Shown here: positions 45,956 through 54,741 of the stretch, in pieces
How the letters are laid out: every line of letters begins with the position of its first letter
Numbering within the stretch: position 1 is the stretch's first letter
DNA from: Pseudomonas sp. NCCP-436
GTDB lineage: Bacteria; Pseudomonadota; Gammaproteobacteria; Pseudomonadales; Pseudomonadaceae
Length of the DNA: 64,000 bases
Direction: 5' to 3'
NCBI RefSeq assembly: GCF_019656335.1
Contig: NZ_BPLZ01000008.1
Location: 1-64,000 of the forward strand
Made by a program: the position numbers and the translations under genes
Notes under the pieces: model-generated
Told to the model about the DNA's origin: nothing
Seen by the model: only the letters and a program-made list of their open reading frames with translations
Databases searched by the model: none

Positions 45956-47125
45956 ATGTCTTTCGATCTTGCTTCCCGCCTGGCCGAACGCCGGGCCGCT
46001 GATCTGTTCCGCCTGCGTCCGTTGCTGCAGACGCCGCAGGGTCCGCTGGTGCAGGTTGATGGTCAGAAATTGCTGGCTTTCTGCTCCAATGACTACCTTG
46101 GCCTGGCCAGCCATCCCGAGGTGATCCGTGCTCTGCGCACCGGTGCCGAGCGTTGGGGCGTCGGTGGCGGAGCTTCGCACTTGGTAATCGGCCATGGCGC
46201 GCCGCATCACGAGCTGGAGCAGGCTCTGGCCGAGTTTACCGGGCGACCGCGCGCGCTGCTGTTCTCCACCGGTTACATGGCCAACCTGGCGGCCGTAACC
46301 GCGCTGGTGGGGCAGGGCGATACGGTGCTGGAGGATCGTCTCAATCACGCCTCACTGCTCGATGCCGGGTTGCTCTCCGGAGCACGTTTTTCCCGCTATC
46401 TGCATAACGACGCGGTAAGTCTCGCCAACCGCTTGCGCAAGGCTAGCGGCAACTGCCTGGTGGTGACCGACGGGGTATTCAGCATGGACGGCGATCTGGC
46501 CGAGTTGCCGGGACTATGTTCCGAGGCGCGGCTGAAAGACGCCTGGGTCATGGTCGACGACGCCCATGGTTTCGGTACCCTGGGCGCCACGGGCGGTGGT
46601 GTGGTCGAGCACTTTGGTCTTGGTCCGGATGACGTACCGGTGCTGGTTGGCACCCTGGGAAAGGCCTTCGGCACTGCCGGAGCCTTTGTCGCCGGTTCGG
46701 AAGAATTGATAGAGACGCTGATTCAGTTCGCTCGGCCCTACATCTACACCACCAGTCAGTCACCAGCACTGGCCTGTGCCACGCTGAAAAGCCTGCAACT
46801 GCTACGCGACGAAAGTTGGCGGCGCGAGCATCTGCAGCGGCTGATCCGGCGTTTTCGCGAGGGTGCAGCCGGAATCGGCCTGAGCCTGATGGACAGCCCG
46901 ACGCCGATCCAGCCGATTCTGGTGGGGGACAGTGCCCGGGCGCTGAAGCTTTCGGCCCTGCTCAGAGCCCGCGGCCTGCTGGTCGGCGCAATCCGCCCGC
47001 CGACCGTGCCGGCAGGTAGTGCACGATTACGCGTGACCTTGTCCGCAGCGCACAGCGAAGAGCAGCTGGAGCAGTTGCTGGAGGCGCTGGCCGAATGCTG
47101 GCCGCAGGTGCAGGGCGATGTCTGA
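45956..47125 (+). CDS. bioF: 8-amino-7-oxononanoate synthase
   Basis: The product is 389 aa from the ATG at 45956 ([18 protein letters not shown]); a TTG at 45944 is less likely. It is a PLP alpha-oxoamine synthase that condenses pimeloyl-ACP with alanine. The PLP lysine lies in [11 protein letters not shown], with [10 protein letters not shown] (PLP-ring Asp and His) and [13 protein letters not shown] at the N-terminal side. It overlaps bioH by eight bases. Confidence 0.96.
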   Translation: MSFDLASRLAERRAADLFRLRPLLQTPQGPLVQVDGQKLLAFCSNDYLGLASHPEVIRALRTGAERWGVGGGASHLVIGHGAPHHELEQALAEFTGRPRALLFSTGYMANLAAVTALVGQGDTVLEDRLNHASLLDAGLLSGARFSRYLHNDAVSLANRLRKASGNCLVVTDGVFSMDGDLAELPGLCSEARLKDAWVMVDDAHGFGTLGATGGGVVEHFGLGPDDVPVLVGTLGKAFGTAGAFVAGSEELIETLIQFARPYIYTTSQSPALACATLKSLQLLRDESWRREHLQRLIRRFREGAAGIGLSLMDSPTPIQPILVGDSARALKLSALLRARGLLVGAIRPPTVPAGSARLRVTLSAAHSEEQLEQLLEALAECWPQVQGDV

Positions 47126-47837
47126 GCGACTGATACTGCTGCCCGGCTGGGGGCTCTCAGCCAACGTGCTCGACGCTCTGGCCGAGGCCTTGGGCGGGAC
47201 ACTGCAGGTGGAAGTGGCCGCTCTGCCGACACTTGCCTCGGCTGATCCGGTGCACTGGCTTGCCGAATTGCAGGCGCGTCTGCCGGAAGGCTGCTGGCTG
47301 GGGGGCTGGTCGCTGGGGGGGATGCTGGCCACAGCTCTGGCTGTGCAAAGGGGAGCGCGTTGTTGTGGGCTGGTTAGCCTGGCCAGCAATGCCCGCTTCG
47401 TGGCGGCTGACGATTGGCCGGGCATGTCGGCTGAGACTTTTGCAGCCTTTCGTCAGGGCTGCGCGGTCAATAGCGCGGCTACTCTCAGACGCTTTGCTCT
47501 GCTCTGCACGCAAGGGGCAGCCGAGCCGCGCGGACTGTCGCGCAGCTTGCAGAGCCGACTGCTGGATGCTGACGGTGAAACCTTGCTGGCAGGGTTGCAG
47601 GTATTGGGGGCACTGGATAACCGCCGGGCGTTGGCCTGTTTCAGCGGGCCGCAGTTGCATCTGCTGGCCGGAGCGGATGCGCTGGTGCCGGTCGCTGCCG
47701 CAGCGGCCCTGCAGGCGCTGCCGGCAAACGCCCAGGTGAGCGTGCTGGAAGGCTGCAGTCATGCCTTCGTGCTGGAACAGGCCACAAGTGTCGCGGCGCG
47801 TATCCGCAGTTTTATCGGTGAGTGTGGTCATGTCTGA
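47118..47837 (+). CDS. bioH: Pimeloyl-ACP methyl ester esterase
   Basis: 239 aa, alpha/beta hydrolase. Nucleophile elbow GWSLGG, the acid aspartate in [10 protein letters not shown] and the catalytic histidine in [10 protein letters not shown] are present, as is the opening [13 protein letters not shown]. It removes the methyl group from pimeloyl-ACP methyl ester, freeing the precursor made by the BioC route. It overlaps bioF and bioC on both sides, so it is co-translated. Confidence 0.93.
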   Translation: MSERLILLPGWGLSANVLDALAEALGGTLQVEVAALPTLASADPVHWLAELQARLPEGCWLGGWSLGGMLATALAVQRGARCCGLVSLASNARFVAADDWPGMSAETFAAFRQGCAVNSAATLRRFALLCTQGAAEPRGLSRSLQSRLLDADGETLLAGLQVLGALDNRRALACFSGPQLHLLAGADALVPVAAAAALQALPANAQVSVLEGCSHAFVLEQATSVAARIRSFIGECGHV

Positions 47838-48651
47838 GACGGTGCAATTGAAAGCAGTTCCGATGCTGTTGCCGGACAAGCGACAGGTAGCCGCTTCCTT
47901 TTCCCGCGCAGCGGACAGCTATGACGGTGTTGCCGAATTGCAGCGCGAGGTCGGTGCGCAGTTGCTGGCCGATCTGCCGGACTGGCTGCAGCCGCGCCGC
48001 TGGCTGGATCTGGGTTGTGGCACGGGTTATTTCACCCGCGCCCTGGCCGAGCGTTATGCCCAGGGCGAAGGGCTGGCGCTGGATATCGCCGAAGGCATGC
48101 TGCGGCACGCCAGGGCTCAGGGCGTTCGCGCACATTTTCTCGGTGGCGATGCCGAAGCCTTGCCGCTGCGGGACGAAAGCCTCGATCTGCTGTTCTCCAG
48201 TCTGGCCCTGCAGTGGTGTGGCGACTTCCCTCAGGTGCTCAGCGAAGTGCGACGGGTATTGCGTCCGGGCGGAACAATGGCCTTCAGCAGTCTTTGCGTC
48301 GGTACCCTGCAGGAGTTGCGCGACAGTTGGCAGGCAGTCGACGGCTTCGTCCACGTCAACCGCTTCCGTCATTTCGAGGAGTATCGCCGGGCTTGCGCTG
48401 CCAGCGGCTTGCATATGCACCAACTGCAGCGTCGGGCGCATACCTTGTATTTCGCGGAGTTGCGCAGTCTGACCCGTTCGCTCAAGGATTTAGGCGCGCA
48501 CAATCTCAACCCCGGTCGTCCGGGTGGACTGACCGGGCGGGCCAGGATTCGCGCGCTGCATGCCGCCTACGAGAGCTTCCGCTGCCCCGAGGGGCTGCCA
48601 GCTACCTATCAGGTGGTTTACGGCGTGCTGCACAAACCCTGTCAGGCCTGA
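47830..48651 (+). CDS. bioC: Malonyl-ACP O-methyltransferase
   Basis: The product is 273 aa from the ATG at 47830 ([20 protein letters not shown]), overlapping bioH by eight bases. The SAM-binding motif [14 protein letters not shown] and the post-I acidic residue in [10 protein letters not shown] are intact. It methylates malonyl-ACP to start pimelate synthesis through the fatty-acid machinery. The F-S-R-A-A-xx-Y-D region near the N-terminus is typical of BioC. Confidence 0.94.
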   Translation: MSETVQLKAVPMLLPDKRQVAASFSRAADSYDGVAELQREVGAQLLADLPDWLQPRRWLDLGCGTGYFTRALAERYAQGEGLALDIAEGMLRHARAQGVRAHFLGGDAEALPLRDESLDLLFSSLALQWCGDFPQVLSEVRRVLRPGGTMAFSSLCVGTLQELRDSWQAVDGFVHVNRFRHFEEYRRACAASGLHMHQLQRRAHTLYFAELRSLTRSLKDLGAHNLNPGRPGGLTGRARIRALHAAYESFRCPEGLPATYQVVYGVLHKPCQA

Positions 48652-48693
48652 TTCAGATCCGGCTGCTTTCACTTCCGTTCACCAGGAGCCGTC

Positions 48694-49380
48694 ATGTCCT
48701 ACGCCTGCTTCGTTACCGGCACCGATACGGAAATCGGCAAGACCACCATAGCCGCGGGTCTGCTGCAAGCTGCCCGGCAGCTTGGCCTGAGTACCGCGGC
48801 GGCCAAGCCGGTGGCTTCCGGTTGCAGGCAGACAGCGCTGGGGTTGCGCAATGACGATGCGCTGGCGTTGCTGGCGCAATGTTCGTTGCCGCTCGACTAT
48901 ATCGAGGTCAACCCGATGGCCTTCGAACCGCCTATTGCCCCCCATCTGGCAGCCCGCGAGGCGGGTGTCGTGCTGGATGTGGCCGGTTTGCTGCCTCCGG
49001 TACGGGCGCTACTGGGCAAGGGGGCGGAGTTCAGCGTGGTGGAAGGGGCGGGCGGCTGGCGCGTGCCGCTGGCCGGTGGCGAAACCCTCGCCGATCTGGC
49101 CATGGCACTGGGCTTGCCGGTCATCCTGGTGGTGGGCGTACGTCTGGGCTGCATCAATCATGCGTTGCTCAGCGCCGAGGCAATTCTCGCTGACGGACTG
49201 CCGCTGGCTGGCTGGGTGGCCAACCTGGTCGAACCGCAGACAGCCCGGCTGGCAGACAACCTGTCGACACTGGAGGAGCATCTGCCGGCGCCCTGTCTGG
49301 GGTGTGTTCCCTTTCTTGCAGACACCTCGGCGGCTTCAGTGGCGCAGTACCTGCACTTGCAGCAACTGTTGTCCCGGTAA
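48694..49380 (+). CDS. bioD: Dethiobiotin synthetase
   Basis: The product is 228 aa. The P-loop is GTDTEIGKTT at residues 7-16. Further conserved parts are KPVASGC (substrate lysine) and EGAGGWRVPL. It uses CO2 and ATP to close the ureido ring of 7,8-diaminopelargonic acid. CAGGAG sits before the ATG. It is last of the bio genes; bioA is not here and must be elsewhere. Confidence 0.95.
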   Translation: MSYACFVTGTDTEIGKTTIAAGLLQAARQLGLSTAAAKPVASGCRQTALGLRNDDALALLAQCSLPLDYIEVNPMAFEPPIAPHLAAREAGVVLDVAGLLPPVRALLGKGAEFSVVEGAGGWRVPLAGGETLADLAMALGLPVILVVGVRLGCINHALLSAEAILADGLPLAGWVANLVEPQTARLADNLSTLEEHLPAPCLGCVPFLADTSAASVAQYLHLQQLLSR

Positions 49381-49482
49381 TAAACACTGTCACGAGCATA
49401 GCCATTTGCCTGTACGCGCTTTGAGCATTCTCTGCTTCAATAAGAACATCAGTATCAAACTACTTCGTCCGGGAGTCCTGTA

Positions 49483-49764
49483 ATGGAAGTATCCAGTGCG
49501 ATGACTTTGGGGCTGCAAGGTATGCAGGCTGGCCAGCGGCGTGCCGAGCAGGCCGCCGGTGAGATTGCCGGTCAGGCGCTCGTTTCGCCTCAGCAGGCAT
49601 CTCGGACGCAATCTGCCGGCCAGACCGATGCGGTCGCGTCGCCTGCGCCTTTGACCGAGAGCCTCGAGGCTCTGCGCCTGGCCGAGCATGAGGCGAGCGC
49701 CGGTGCCCGCGTCATCGCAACTGCCGACGAGGTAATGGGTACCCTGATCGACACTCGCGCCTGA
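49483..49764 (+). CDS. Small conserved protein downstream of bioD
   Basis: 93 aa, function unknown. No signal peptide or membrane helix. The N-terminus MEVSSAMTLGLQGMQAGQRR and the C-terminus ADEVMGTLIDTRA are reminiscent of flagellar rod/hook-like heptad ends, with a low-complexity Ala/Gln/Ser middle. In P. aeruginosa a similar small gene lies between bioD and the acyl-CoA dehydrogenase genes, as I recall. CGGGAG precedes the ATG. It is probably co-transcribed with the next gene. Confidence 0.75.
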   Translation: MEVSSAMTLGLQGMQAGQRRAEQAAGEIAGQALVSPQQASRTQSAGQTDAVASPAPLTESLEALRLAEHEASAGARVIATADEVMGTLIDTRA

Positions 49765-49831
49765 ATTTGCCACGCCGTCGCGGCTCCGGCACTGACTGCA
49801 GCCGGTGGCAGGTACAGGCAGGAGGATGGTC

Positions 49832-50515
49832 ATGCAGCTAGGCAGCGCCCTGCCGCCATTCATGCCGGTCTCGCCGGGCGAGCCGGCCCACTCCCGTCCT
49901 AAGGCTCCGGCCGAACCTGCCCCTTCATCTGCTCCGGCACAGGAGCCTTCCTCGTATTCGCCCGGTAATTTCCCCGTTCCGAGCGTATCCGCAGGCAGCG
50001 CGCCGTCCGACAGTTGGGCGCAACAACAGCAACAACTGGAAATCGCCGCCCTGGTAAAGCGTGACCGCGAGGTGCGCGCCCACGAACAGGCGCATGCCGC
50101 CGTCGGAGGCGCATATACCGGGGCACCGCGCTACAACTTCACCCGAGGCCCGGACGGCCAGCGCTATGCCGTCGGTGGAGAGGTGAGCATCGATACGGCA
50201 GCCGTACCCGGCGATCCCGAAGCGACCCTGCGCAAGATGGAAACAGTGCTGCGCGCCGCCCTCGCTCCGGCCGAGCCGTCTGCTCAGGATCTGCGTATGG
50301 CAGTCCGGGCTCAGGCGCAGGCAACCCAGGCTCGTGCCGAACTGGCCGAGCAGCGCCGTGAGCAGAGCGAGGTGGATCAGAAGAAGGCCGCTGGCGAGCA
50401 GCCTTCCGAGAAAAAGCGTGATGACACTGTCGAAGCTCCCGCGGCGGCACTTGATCTGTACCGCCGCCTGGAGCAGCTGCCGACCGAACAGCAGGATGTG
50501 GATTTGTTCGCCTAG
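49832..50515 (+). CDS. SprA-related putative metalloprotease-like protein
   Basis: The product is 227 aa from the ATG at 49832, which has a perfect AGGAGG six bases before; earlier in-frame starts at 49826 and 49805 are less fit. A Pro/Ala-rich N-terminal 65 residues precede the core VRAHEQAHAAVGGAY (HExxH-like: HEQAH), then APRYNFTRGPDGQRYAVGGE, the hallmark of the SprA-related family. The Gln/Glu-rich C-terminal third is likely coiled or disordered. The HEQAH site could bind zinc, but activity is not shown for the family as far as I know. Confidence 0.78.
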   Translation: MQLGSALPPFMPVSPGEPAHSRPKAPAEPAPSSAPAQEPSSYSPGNFPVPSVSAGSAPSDSWAQQQQQLEIAALVKRDREVRAHEQAHAAVGGAYTGAPRYNFTRGPDGQRYAVGGEVSIDTAAVPGDPEATLRKMETVLRAALAPAEPSAQDLRMAVRAQAQATQARAELAEQRREQSEVDQKKAAGEQPSEKKRDDTVEAPAAALDLYRRLEQLPTEQQDVDLFA

Positions 50516-50533
50516 GCGGTAGATGGCGGGTGC

Positions 50534-50562
50534 TTGACAAGGGGGAGTCGTAAACGTATGTT
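50534..50562 (+). promoter_or_regulatory. Sigma-70 promoter of the first acyl-CoA dehydrogenase
   Basis: TTGACA (50534-50539), 17-base spacer, TATGTT (50557-50562). A strong promoter with the PsrA-type site directly behind the -10. Confidence 0.8.
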
Positions 50563-50578
50563 TCAAACGCCTGTTTGA
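50563..50578. promoter_or_regulatory. PsrA-type operator
   Basis: TCAAAC-GCCT-GTTTGA, a perfect palindrome that fits the known PsrA motif (G/C)AAAC-N2-4-GTTT(G/C). It overlaps the expected start point, so the fatty-acid-responsive repressor PsrA would block the promoter until long-chain acyl groups are present. Confidence 0.8.
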
Positions 50579-50684
50579 TTGGTCTGGCTGAAATCAGATA
50601 GCCAGGCAGCCGGGATGATCCCGATAGTGACCGCCAAGCCGGTCTCCCAACTACACCAGGAATCCACCGCAGAGGTTTACCGTT

Positions 50685-52490
50685 ATGCCTGACTACAAGG
50701 CCCCCTTGCGTGACATCCGTTTCGTCCGCGACGAACTGCTGGGTTACGAAGCGCACTACCAGAGCCTCCCCGGCTGCCAGGACGCCACTCCGGACATGGT
50801 CGACGCCATTCTGGAAGAGGGCGCCAAGTTCTGTGAGCAGGTACTGGCACCGCTGAACCGCGTTGGTGACACTGAAGGCTGCACCTGGAGCGAGTCCGGC
50901 GTGAAGACCCCGACCGGCTTCAAGGAGGCCTACCAGAAGTACGTCGAGGGTGGCTGGCCGAGCCTGGCGCACGACGTTGAGCACGGCGGTCAGGGCCTGC
51001 CGGAATCCCTGGGGCTGGCCATCAGCGAGATGATTGGTTCGGCCAACTGGGCCTGGGGCATGTACCCGGGACTGAGCCATGGTGCGATGAACACCCTGAC
51101 TGCCCACGGCACCGAAGAGCAGAAAAACACCTACCTGACCAAGCTGGTATCCGGGGAGTGGACTGGCACCATGTGCCTGACCGAACCGCACTGCGGGACA
51201 GACCTGGGCATGCTGCGCACCAAGGCCGAGCCGCAGGCCGATGGCAGCTACAAGGTCACCGGCACCAAGATCTTCATCTCTGCCGGCGAGCACGACATGG
51301 CTGAGAACATCGTCCACATCGTGCTAGCCCGCCTGCCTGACGCTCCTGCCGGCACCAAGGGCATCTCGCTGTTCATCGTGCCCAAGTTCCTGCCCACCGC
51401 TGATGGTGGTGTGGGTGAGCGCAACGGTGTGTCCTGCGGTTCCATCGAGCACAAGATGGGTATCCACGGCAACGCCACCTGCGTGATGAACTTCGACGGC
51501 GCCACCGGCTTCCTGATTGGCCCGCCGAACAAGGGCCTGAACTGCATGTTCACCTTCATGAACACCGCACGTCTGGGTACTGCCCTGCAGGGCCTGGCCC
51601 ATGCCGAAATCGGCTTCCAGGGCGGCATCAAGTACGCCCGCGAGCGTCTGCAGATGCGTTCCCTGAGCGGTCCTAAGGCGCCGGACAAGCCGGCCGATCC
51701 GATCATCGTGCATCCGGACGTGCGCCGTATGCTGTTGACCATGAAGGCGTTCGCCGAGGGCAACCGCGCCATGGTCTACTTCACCGCCAAGCAGGTGGAC
51801 ATCGTCCAGCACAGCCAGGACGAGGAGCAGCGCAAGGCGGCTGACTCGCTGCTGGCCTTCCTGACTCCGATTGCCAAGGCCTTCATGACCGAAGTGGGCT
51901 TTGAGTGTGCCTCCCACGGCATGCAGATCTACGGTGGTCATGGCTTCATCAGCGAGTGGGGTATGGAGCAGAACCTGCGTGACTGCCGTATCTCCATGAT
52001 GTACGAAGGCACTACCGGTGTTCAGGCTCTCGACCTGCTGGGCCGCAAGGTGCTGATGACCCAGGGCGAGGCGCTCAAAGGCTTCACCAAGATCGTGCAC
52101 AAGTTCTGCCAGGCCAATGAAGGCAACGAAGCCATCAAGCACCTGGTCGAGCCGCTGGCCCGACTGAACAAAGAGTGGGGCGAGATCACCATGAAGATCG
52201 GCATGGCGGCGATGAAGGATCGCGAGGAAGTCGGGGCCGCCTCGGTGGACTACCTGATGTACTCCGGTTACGTCTGCCTGGCCTACTTCTGGGCCGACAT
52301 GGCTCGCCTGGCTGCCGAGAAGTTGGCTGCCGGTACCAGTGACGAAGCCTTCTACAAGGCCAAGCTGCAGACTGCCCGCTTCTACTACGCGCGCATCCTG
52401 CCGCGTACCCGTGCGCATGTCGAAGCCATGCTCTCGGGTGCCGACAACCTGATGGAAATGGATGAAGAGCACTTCGCGCTCGGTTTCTGA
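50685..52490 (+). CDS. Acyl-CoA dehydrogenase, FadE-type (first copy)
   Basis: 601 aa. It is a large acyl-CoA dehydrogenase with N-terminal, middle and C-terminal domains (CMTEPHCGTDLGMLRTKAEP-like flavin-adjacent region, SCGSIEHKMGIHGNAT, MYEGTTGVQALDLLGR), followed by a C-terminal extension typical of the 600-residue bacterial class. The glutamate in MMYEGTTG is at the position of the catalytic base. It performs the first step of fatty-acid beta-oxidation, and the PsrA site upstream supports this. A second, very similar gene follows. Confidence 0.93.
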   Translation: MPDYKAPLRDIRFVRDELLGYEAHYQSLPGCQDATPDMVDAILEEGAKFCEQVLAPLNRVGDTEGCTWSESGVKTPTGFKEAYQKYVEGGWPSLAHDVEHGGQGLPESLGLAISEMIGSANWAWGMYPGLSHGAMNTLTAHGTEEQKNTYLTKLVSGEWTGTMCLTEPHCGTDLGMLRTKAEPQADGSYKVTGTKIFISAGEHDMAENIVHIVLARLPDAPAGTKGISLFIVPKFLPTADGGVGERNGVSCGSIEHKMGIHGNATCVMNFDGATGFLIGPPNKGLNCMFTFMNTARLGTALQGLAHAEIGFQGGIKYARERLQMRSLSGPKAPDKPADPIIVHPDVRRMLLTMKAFAEGNRAMVYFTAKQVDIVQHSQDEEQRKAADSLLAFLTPIAKAFMTEVGFECASHGMQIYGGHGFISEWGMEQNLRDCRISMMYEGTTGVQALDLLGRKVLMTQGEALKGFTKIVHKFCQANEGNEAIKHLVEPLARLNKEWGEITMKIGMAAMKDREEVGAASVDYLMYSGYVCLAYFWADMARLAAEKLAAGTSDEAFYKAKLQTARFYYARILPRTRAHVEAMLSGADNLMEMDEEHFALGF

Positions 52491-52510
52491 TTCATCAGTG
52501 GCTCCGTTAC

Positions 52511-52542
52511 AGCGCCGCCCTTCGGGGCGGCGTTGTCGTTTC
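52511..52542 (+). terminator. Terminator after the first acyl-CoA dehydrogenase
   Basis: CGCCGCCC-TTCG-GGGCGGCG, an 8-bp stem with a stable TTCG loop, followed by TTGTCGTTT. Confidence 0.85.
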
Positions 52543-52675
52543 TGCGCCTGGCAGTGCTGGCAGGGGATTCTTATGACTCAGTGTGACTATATGGTCAAAA
52601 CAAGACCCTATGTGTCTGTAGTGTTGTTGAAGTAAGCTCCAATCTCTTAAGTCAGTCCGTTTCCGAGGGTGTCCC

Positions 52676-54454
52676 ATGGCCGATTACAAAGCCCCCTTGC
52701 GCGACATGCGCTTCGTGCTCAATGAAGTATTCGAAGTTTCCAGGCTATGGGCCGAACTGCCGGCCCTGGCCGAGGTGGTCGATGTCGATACCGCCAGTGC
52801 CATTCTGGAAGAGGCCGGCAAGGTCACCGCAGGCAGCATCGCGCCGCTGAACCGCAGCGGTGATGAGGAAGGCTGCTCCTGGGATAACGGTCTGGTGAAA
52901 ACCCCGGCGGGCTTCCCCGAGGCCTACCGCACCTACGCCGAAGGCGGCTGGGTCGGTGTCGGCGGCTCGCCTGAGTTCGGCGGCATGGGCATGCCCAAGG
53001 TCATCGGCGCCCAGGTCGAGGAGATGGTCAACTCGGCCAACCTGTCCTTCGGCCTGTACCCGATGCTGACCGCCGGCGCCTGCCTGTCGATCCTCAACCA
53101 TGCCAGCGACGAGCTGAAGAACCAGTACCTGCCGAACATGTACGCCGGCGTCTGGGCAGGTTCCATGTGCCTGACCGAGCCGCACGCCGGTACCGACCTG
53201 GGCATCATCCGCACCAAGGCCGAGCCGCAGGCCGACGGCAGCTACAAGATCACCGGCACCAAGATCTTCATCACCGGCGGCGAGCATGATCTGACCGAGA
53301 ACATCATCCACCTGGTGCTGGCCAAGCTGCCGGATGCCCCGGCCGGCCCGAAAGGCATCTCCCTGTTCCTGGTGCCCAAGGTGATGGTCAACGCCGACGG
53401 TTCCCTGGGCGAGAAGAACTCCCTGGGCTGCGGCTCCATCGAGCACAAGATGGGCATCAAGGCCTCGGCCACCTGCGTGATGAACTTCGACGGTGCCACT
53501 GGCTACCTGGTCGGCGAAGTGAACAAGGGTCTCAACGCCATGTTCACCATGATGAACTACGAGCGTCTGGGCGTCGGCATCCAGGGCCTGGCCCTGGGTG
53601 AGCGTTCCTACCAGAGCGCCGTGGAGTACGCCCGCGAGCGTCTGCAGAGTCGCGCGCCGACCGGCCCGGTGGCCAAGGACAAGGCGGCCGACCCGATCAT
53701 CGTGCACCCGGACGTGCGTCGCATGCTGCTGACCATGAAGGCGCTGAACGAGGGCGGCCGCGCCTTTTCCAGCTATGTGGCCATGCAGCTGGACACCGCC
53801 AAGTACAGCGAGGACAAGGCAACTGCCAAACGCGCCGAGGAGTTGGTCGCTCTGCTGACCCCGGTAGCTAAGGCTTTCCTCACCGACATGGGGTTGGAAA
53901 CCACGGTGCATGGCCAGCAGATTTTCGGTGGCCACGGCTTCATCCGTGAGTGGGGCCAGGAGCAATTGGTGCGCGACTGCCGCATCACTCAGATCTACGA
54001 AGGTACCAACGGCATCCAGTCGCTGGATCTGGTGGGGCGCAAGGTGGTTGGTAGTGGCGGTAGCTACTACAAGCACCTGTCCGAGGAAATCCGCGCGTTT
54101 ATCGCCTCCGCCGACGCCGCTCTGGCCGAATTTACCGGCCCGCTCGGCGCCGCCGTGGACAATCTCGATGACTTGACTGCCTGGGTGCTGGAGCAGGCCA
54201 AGACCAATCCCAACGAGATCGGTGCTGCCTCGGTGGAATACCTGCATGTGTTCGGTTACACCGTCTACGCCTACATGTGGGCGCTGATGGCCCGGGCTGC
54301 GCTGGGCAAGGAAGGTCAGGACGATTTCTACGTCAGCAAGCTGGGCACGGCGCGTTTCTACTTTGCCCGCCTGCTGCCGCGTATCCATTCGCTGACTGCT
54401 TCGGTCAAGGCTGGTAGTGAAAGTCTGTTCCTGCTGGAAGCCGAACAGTTCTGA
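52676..54454 (+). CDS. Acyl-CoA dehydrogenase, FadE-type (second copy)
   Basis: 592 aa, a tandem paralogue of the previous gene: both open with DYKAPLRD(I/M)RFV and share long blocks such as RTKAEPQADGSYK and DPIIVHPDVRRMLLTMKA. The catalytic-base glutamate is kept in IYEGTNGIQSLDL. The differing N-terminal and C-terminal thirds suggest different chain-length preference. It has its own terminator before and after and a separate upstream region (52543-52675) with no PsrA palindrome that I could find, so the two copies may be regulated separately. Confidence 0.92.
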   Translation: MADYKAPLRDMRFVLNEVFEVSRLWAELPALAEVVDVDTASAILEEAGKVTAGSIAPLNRSGDEEGCSWDNGLVKTPAGFPEAYRTYAEGGWVGVGGSPEFGGMGMPKVIGAQVEEMVNSANLSFGLYPMLTAGACLSILNHASDELKNQYLPNMYAGVWAGSMCLTEPHAGTDLGIIRTKAEPQADGSYKITGTKIFITGGEHDLTENIIHLVLAKLPDAPAGPKGISLFLVPKVMVNADGSLGEKNSLGCGSIEHKMGIKASATCVMNFDGATGYLVGEVNKGLNAMFTMMNYERLGVGIQGLALGERSYQSAVEYARERLQSRAPTGPVAKDKAADPIIVHPDVRRMLLTMKALNEGGRAFSSYVAMQLDTAKYSEDKATAKRAEELVALLTPVAKAFLTDMGLETTVHGQQIFGGHGFIREWGQEQLVRDCRITQIYEGTNGIQSLDLVGRKVVGSGGSYYKHLSEEIRAFIASADAALAEFTGPLGAAVDNLDDLTAWVLEQAKTNPNEIGAASVEYLHVFGYTVYAYMWALMARAALGKEGQDDFYVSKLGTARFYFARLLPRIHSLTASVKAGSESLFLLEAEQF

Positions 54455-54468
54455 AGTGTCTGTTGAGT

Positions 54469-54501
54469 GCAAAAGCCCCGGCCTGGTGCCGGGGCTTTTG
54501 C
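54469..54501 (+). terminator. Terminator after the second acyl-CoA dehydrogenase
   Basis: GCAAAAGCCCCGGC-CTGGT-GCCGGGGCTTTTGC, a perfect 14-bp stem 14 bp past the stop. Confidence 0.95.
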
Positions 54502-54741
54502 GTTTCATGGGTTGGAAAACTGTTGCCGGATGGTTCGCAGACTGCCGTTTTGTCGTGCTGGCAGTGCCCGAATGATGCCGCAGGCCGGTCATTACGGTGC
54601 TTTTGACCTACGCAGTTTTTTCCTAGCCAGCGACTACAAAAATCATCATTTCGCGTTTTCCGGCTTCTGCCCAGAATGGCCTCGACATTCACGTGGATCG
54701 CACCCTGTATGCGACTGCTGTAGAACAAGAAGAGGCCGCAG

